From assembly GCA_021805545.1 (NCBI GenBank), contig JAJZFB010000034.1, positions 1-64,000 of the forward strand: DNA of 64,000 nt. Reading direction: 5' to 3'. Each line of letters begins with the position of its first letter. Positions within the stretch are counted from its first letter, which is position 1. A program made the translations under genes and the position numbers. Source of the DNA: Pseudomonadota bacterium (GTDB lineage: Bacteria; Pseudomonadota; Alphaproteobacteria; Acetobacterales; Acetobacteraceae). This document shows, piece after piece, positions 60,963-64,000 of the stretch. Below the pieces are notes generated by a model. That model was not told the origin of the DNA. It worked only from the letters and a program-made list of their open reading frames with translations, and ran no database searches.

Positions 60963-61745
60963 TCATGCTTCGAACGGCAGGCCCTTGGCCACCCGGTCGG
61001 CCTGCTCCATGACAGCACTTTGTGCCACGGAACCTTTCGGCCATCCAGCATGGATGGCGTATTGCAGCACGAATTCATACATCTCATCAGCCGTGGCATT
61101 GCCGCTGGCCATGGCCGCCCAGATATGCGAGCGGATGGGCGTGCTGGCGGCGGATTCGCACACGCCAACAAGCGTGAGCCAACGGCGGGAGCGCTGGTCC
61201 AGGCCCGGGCGCATCCACATCTCGCCGAACACGAAATTGACGATGCCGCCTTCAAAATACGCGGTGCGCGGCGGCGGGCCGCCGAAGCACATCACGGTTT
61301 TGAAATTGGCCTGGCCCTCGGTATGGCGTACCGCCGGGTCCCAGGGTTCGGCGCGGATGGGCGGGAAGGATGCCGCATCCAGCCCCAGCGCGGCGGTGGC
61401 GCGGGTTATGGCATCGTCCAGCACCTGGCCCGTTGACCAGCCGGAATAGACGGCAACATGCAAGGCGGCTTCACGCAATTCGGCCAGGGTCAGCTCTTTT
61501 TTATAGAGCGCGCCATGGGCGTAACGTTCTGCCGCCACGGCGTCTCGCGCGCTGGCGGCACCCGCCATGGAGATGAGAAAGCGCGAGCGCAAATCCAGCC
61601 CGGGGCGCGTCCATACCTCGGCATAGATGTAATCGCGCCAGGAGGCGTCGAGCAGCGTGGCAGGCACTGGCGCGGGGGCGCCCGTGAGCTCGGTACGGCG
61701 GGCGATGCCCGTGGCGGTGCGGGTGGCGGGGTCGAGCAGGGTCAT
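60963..61745 (-). CDS. Tandem carboxymuconolactone decarboxylase-domain protein
   Basis: 260 residues with two CMD (AhpD-like fold) repeats: RPGLDLRSRFLISMAGAASA to AVYSGWSTGQVLDDAI (about 46-116) and RPGLDQRSRRWLTLVGVCES to AIHAGWPKGSVAQSAV (about 180-247). There is no CxxC, so it is not an AhpD-type peroxidase partner; the RPGLD fingerprint is closer to PcaC. Four bases after the aldehyde dehydrogenase gene. Reaction unknown. Confidence 0.88.
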   Translation of the reverse strand: MTLLDPATRTATGIARRTELTGAPAPVPATLLDASWRDYIYAEVWTRPGLDLRSRFLISMAGAASARDAVAAERYAHGALYKKELTLAELREAALHVAVYSGWSTGQVLDDAITRATAALGLDAASFPPIRAEPWDPAVRHTEGQANFKTVMCFGGPPPRTAYFEGGIVNFVFGEMWMRPGLDQRSRRWLTLVGVCESAASTPIRSHIWAAMASGNATADEMYEFVLQYAIHAGWPKGSVAQSAVMEQADRVAKGLPFEA

Positions 61746-61749
61746 GATC

Positions 61750-63231
61750 TTACGCTCCAGGCTTGGAAAGGCTCATCCACACATTCTTGATGCGCAGGAA
61801 TTCATGCAGCCCGGCCTCGCCCCCTAAGCGGCCATAGCCGCTCTGCTTCATGCCGCCGAACGGGCAGCACGGCGTCATGCCTTCGCCCGAGCCGTTGACG
61901 TGGATCATGCCGGAATCGAGCGCCGCCGCCATGGTATGGGCGCGGCGCAGGTTGGTGGTGTGGATGTAGCCGCCAAGCCCGTATGCCGTACCATTGGCGA
62001 TGGCGATGGCTTCGTCTTCCGTATCGAACGGGGTGACGGTGAGCACTGGGCCGAAAACCTCGTGCTGCGCGATGTTGGTGTTGTTGCCAACATCGGCCAC
62101 GATGGTGATGGGCAGGAAGAAGCCGTTTGCCGCATCGCCGCCCAGGCGCTGCCCGCCGGTGAGCAGCCGCCCGCCTTCCTGCGCGACCGCGCGGTCCACA
62201 ATGCCAAGGATGCGGTCCAGCGAGGATTGGGAGACAACCGGGCCGACCATGGTGCTGCTGTCCAGCGGGTCACCGATTTTAATGTGGCCAGCCATGGCCT
62301 GGAGCATTTGCAGGTACTGCGCGTAGATGGGCCGCTCCACCAGCAGGCGCGTGCCGTTCACGCAGCCTTGGCCGTTGGCCGAGATGGCGCCGGAGAGGCC
62401 GCGCTTGGCGGCATTCTGCAAATCGGCATCGGCGAAGACGATGACGGCGGATTTGCCGCCCAGCTCCAGCCCGCAGGGCTTCAACGTTTCCGCTGCCGTG
62501 CGCAGCACTTTTTTGGCCGTGGGGCCAGAGCCGACGAACTGGATTTTGTCGATGCCCGGATGCGCGACCATGGCCTCGCCAATATCCGCCCCGCCGGTGA
62601 TAACGTTGAACACGCCGGGCGGGAAACCGGCCTCGATGAATAATTCACCCAGGCGCATGACGGTGTAGGGGGCAAGCTCCGGCGCCTTTACCACCACGCA
62701 ATTACCCGCGGCCAAGGCCGGGGCCACCACCATGGTGACGGCGAAGAGCGGGCCGTTCCAGGGGATGATGGCGCCGATGACGCCGTAAGGCTCGTAGGCC
62801 ACGTAATCATGCGCCGGGCTGCCCCAGGTGGCGATGGTGCGGCCCTGGATTTTGTCGGCCCAGCCGCCGAAATAGCGGAATTTCTGCCCCGCGTCGTAGG
62901 CGAGGAAGCCGGTGCCGATGGCGGCGGAGCCGTTCTCGATGGTGGAGAGATGGGCGAGGCGCGCGCCATCCTGCTCGGCCAGCGCGGCGAGCTTGAACAT
63001 CAGGTCACGGCGCTTGTCGCCGGACAAAGCGCGCCAGGCGGGTGCGGCTTGGCGCGCCGCCTGCACCGCGGCATCCACCTCATCCACCGAGGCCAGGCGG
63101 ATTTCACCCGTGGCCTGGCCCGTGGCGGGGTAGATATGCGGCATGCAAACACCGCTGCCCGTGGCGGGCGTACCATTGATGATGACTGGAAAACGCGGCA
63201 GCAAATCCTTGTTGGGCGCTTGGAACGGCAT
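61750..63231 (-). CDS. NAD(P)-dependent aldehyde dehydrogenase
   Basis: Oxidises an aldehyde to a carboxylate. 493 residues. Catalytic Asn in GAIIPWNGPL, Glu in LELGGKSAV and Cys in ANGQGCVNGTR; C-terminal PFGGMKQSGYGRLGGEAGL. First gene of the five-gene operon; divergent from a GH1 gene across an AT-rich gap. Substrate unknown. Confidence 0.94.
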   Translation of the reverse strand: MPFQAPNKDLLPRFPVIINGTPATGSGVCMPHIYPATGQATGEIRLASVDEVDAAVQAARQAAPAWRALSGDKRRDLMFKLAALAEQDGARLAHLSTIENGSAAIGTGFLAYDAGQKFRYFGGWADKIQGRTIATWGSPAHDYVAYEPYGVIGAIIPWNGPLFAVTMVVAPALAAGNCVVVKAPELAPYTVMRLGELFIEAGFPPGVFNVITGGADIGEAMVAHPGIDKIQFVGSGPTAKKVLRTAAETLKPCGLELGGKSAVIVFADADLQNAAKRGLSGAISANGQGCVNGTRLLVERPIYAQYLQMLQAMAGHIKIGDPLDSSTMVGPVVSQSSLDRILGIVDRAVAQEGGRLLTGGQRLGGDAANGFFLPITIVADVGNNTNIAQHEVFGPVLTVTPFDTEDEAIAIANGTAYGLGGYIHTTNLRRAHTMAAALDSGMIHVNGSGEGMTPCCPFGGMKQSGYGRLGGEAGLHEFLRIKNVWMSLSKPGA

Positions 63232-63541
63232 TTGTATTCCCCCTGGTATTCTGCCCGGCTTGGTGCGGACGCTACCCTTGTTCCCGTGGAGCTGGGATTA
63301 TGATGTGAAACTGCACGCGCATAATATATATGTATTATATGGGTGTCAAATGTTATAATAAGGAATTTTTTTGCAATATCTTTTAATTATAAGCATATAA
63401 TTATAGGGGCGCAGTGCATTTGGCGGCACCTTTTGCGGCAAAATTGCGCCGCGCGCCGCGGCTTGCCGTTACATGGGGGTTTGGCTAGCTAGGCCTTGTG
63501 ATTTACCCGTGCGGGCCGCGACAATAGGGGGCTGAAATTTG
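63232..63541. promoter_or_regulatory. AT-rich divergent promoter region
   Basis: 310 bases between the catabolic operon and the GH1 gene. TGTTATAAT (63351-63359) is a perfect extended -10 on the plus strand, without a good -35. Two dyads may be operators: ATAATATA/TGTATTAT (63321-63338, one mismatch) and TAATTATA-AGCA-TATAATTA (63384-63403, perfect). The 63320-63410 stretch is far more A/T-rich than the surroundings. Confidence 0.55.
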
Positions 63542-64000
63542 ATGAAGAGACGTGAGGCGTTGCAGGCTTTGGCGGCGTCGCCCTTGCCGTTTGTGCCCAA
63601 CCATTGGCCGGCTGCCCAGCCCGCGCCCGCAAGCTACAAATTTCCGCCAGGTTTTGCCTTCGGCTTTTCAACCTCGGCCTACCAGATAGAGGGCGCGGTA
63701 AGTGAAGATGGGCGCACGCAGGGGATTTGGGATGTGTTCTGCCATACCGGGCACCATATTCAGGATGGGCGTAATGCTGATGTAACCTGCGACCATTACC
63801 ATCTGATGCCCGGAGATGTGGCGCTGATGGCGCGCTCGGGTGTGCCAAACTACCGTTTCTCGGTGTCCTGGCCGCGGCTGTATCCAGAATTATCCGGCCC
63901 GCCCAATAAGCGCGGCTTTGCGTTTTACGACCGGCTGCTGGATGAGCTGCAGGCCAAGAACATCACCCCCTGGCTATGCCTGTACCATTGGGATTTGCCG
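63542..64000 (+). CDS. Beta-glucosidase (GH1), truncated by window end
   Basis: Hydrolyses terminal beta-glucosides. The first 153 codons are present; family members are about 450 residues. After a short N-terminus with twin Arg (MKRREALQALAAS), which may be a weak Tat signal, the GH1 start is clear: FPPGFAFGFSTSAYQIEGA, DHYHLMPGDVALM, YRFSVSWPRLYP and LCLYHWDLP at the edge. Catalytic Glu residues lie beyond the window. No strong ribosome binding site. Confidence 0.9.
   Translation, partial: MKRREALQALAASPLPFVPNHWPAAQPAPASYKFPPGFAFGFSTSAYQIEGAVSEDGRTQGIWDVFCHTGHHIQDGRNADVTCDHYHLMPGDVALMARSGVPNYRFSVSWPRLYPELSGPPNKRGFAFYDRLLDELQAKNITPWLCLYHWDLP

Overview
The window is a GC-rich alphaproteobacterial chromosome segment. 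Gene orders and protein features (trpE-trpGDC-moaC-moeA-lexA, a cell-cycle regulator TrcR homologue, a DUF1192/Smr/XRE cluster, zinc-lid adenylate kinase, GAAC-N7-GAAC LexA box) fit Rhodospirillales, most likely Acetobacteraceae (Acidocella/Acidiphilium-like). The genus is an inference; no database was searched.

Layout. 1-450 is a gene-poor edge with a perfect 17-bp palindrome. 451-3313 (minus) is tpiA-secG-pyrG. 3785-12044 (plus) is a periplasmic folding factor (PpiD-like), trpE, trpG, trpD, trpC, moaC, moeA and an apparently self-regulated lexA. A DbpA/CsdA-like RNA helicase and a double cold-shock protein diverge around 13.9 kb. pncA and an internally deleted VOC gene follow. 15700-43112 is one long transcription/translation block: rplKAJL-rpoBC, rpsLG-tuf, the S10 and spc clusters, secY-adk, and rpsM-rpsK-rpoA-rplQ. 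It is punctuated by hairpins and by one strong intrinsic terminator just before secY. fusA is absent from the str cluster, and secE-nusG are absent upstream of rplK.

43.1-58.5 kb is a mixed region. It holds an NMT1/THI5-type ABC importer, a DUF1491 gene, a paiB-like gene enclosed by 76-bp inverted repeats, a polysaccharide-type ABC exporter pair, a lytic transglycosylase with a SPOR domain, a tRNA-Met, an ISL3 transposase remnant abutting an amino-acid permease with an altered C-terminus, maf, XRE, smr, DUF1192, trcR, two DUF465 genes and purE-purK. 58.5-63.2 kb (minus) is a compact five-gene catabolic operon (aldehyde dehydrogenase, tandem CMD-domain protein, two SDRs, a beta-hydroxyacid dehydrogenase) of unknown substrate. 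It is divergent from a GH1 beta-glucosidase that runs off the right edge.

The most interesting non-gene signal is a family of mosaic palindromic elements (about 46.4, 47.3 and 51.2 kb, with a possible relative at 0.23 kb) that sit directly against stop codons. Two inverted copies enclose a single gene like a small mobile cassette.
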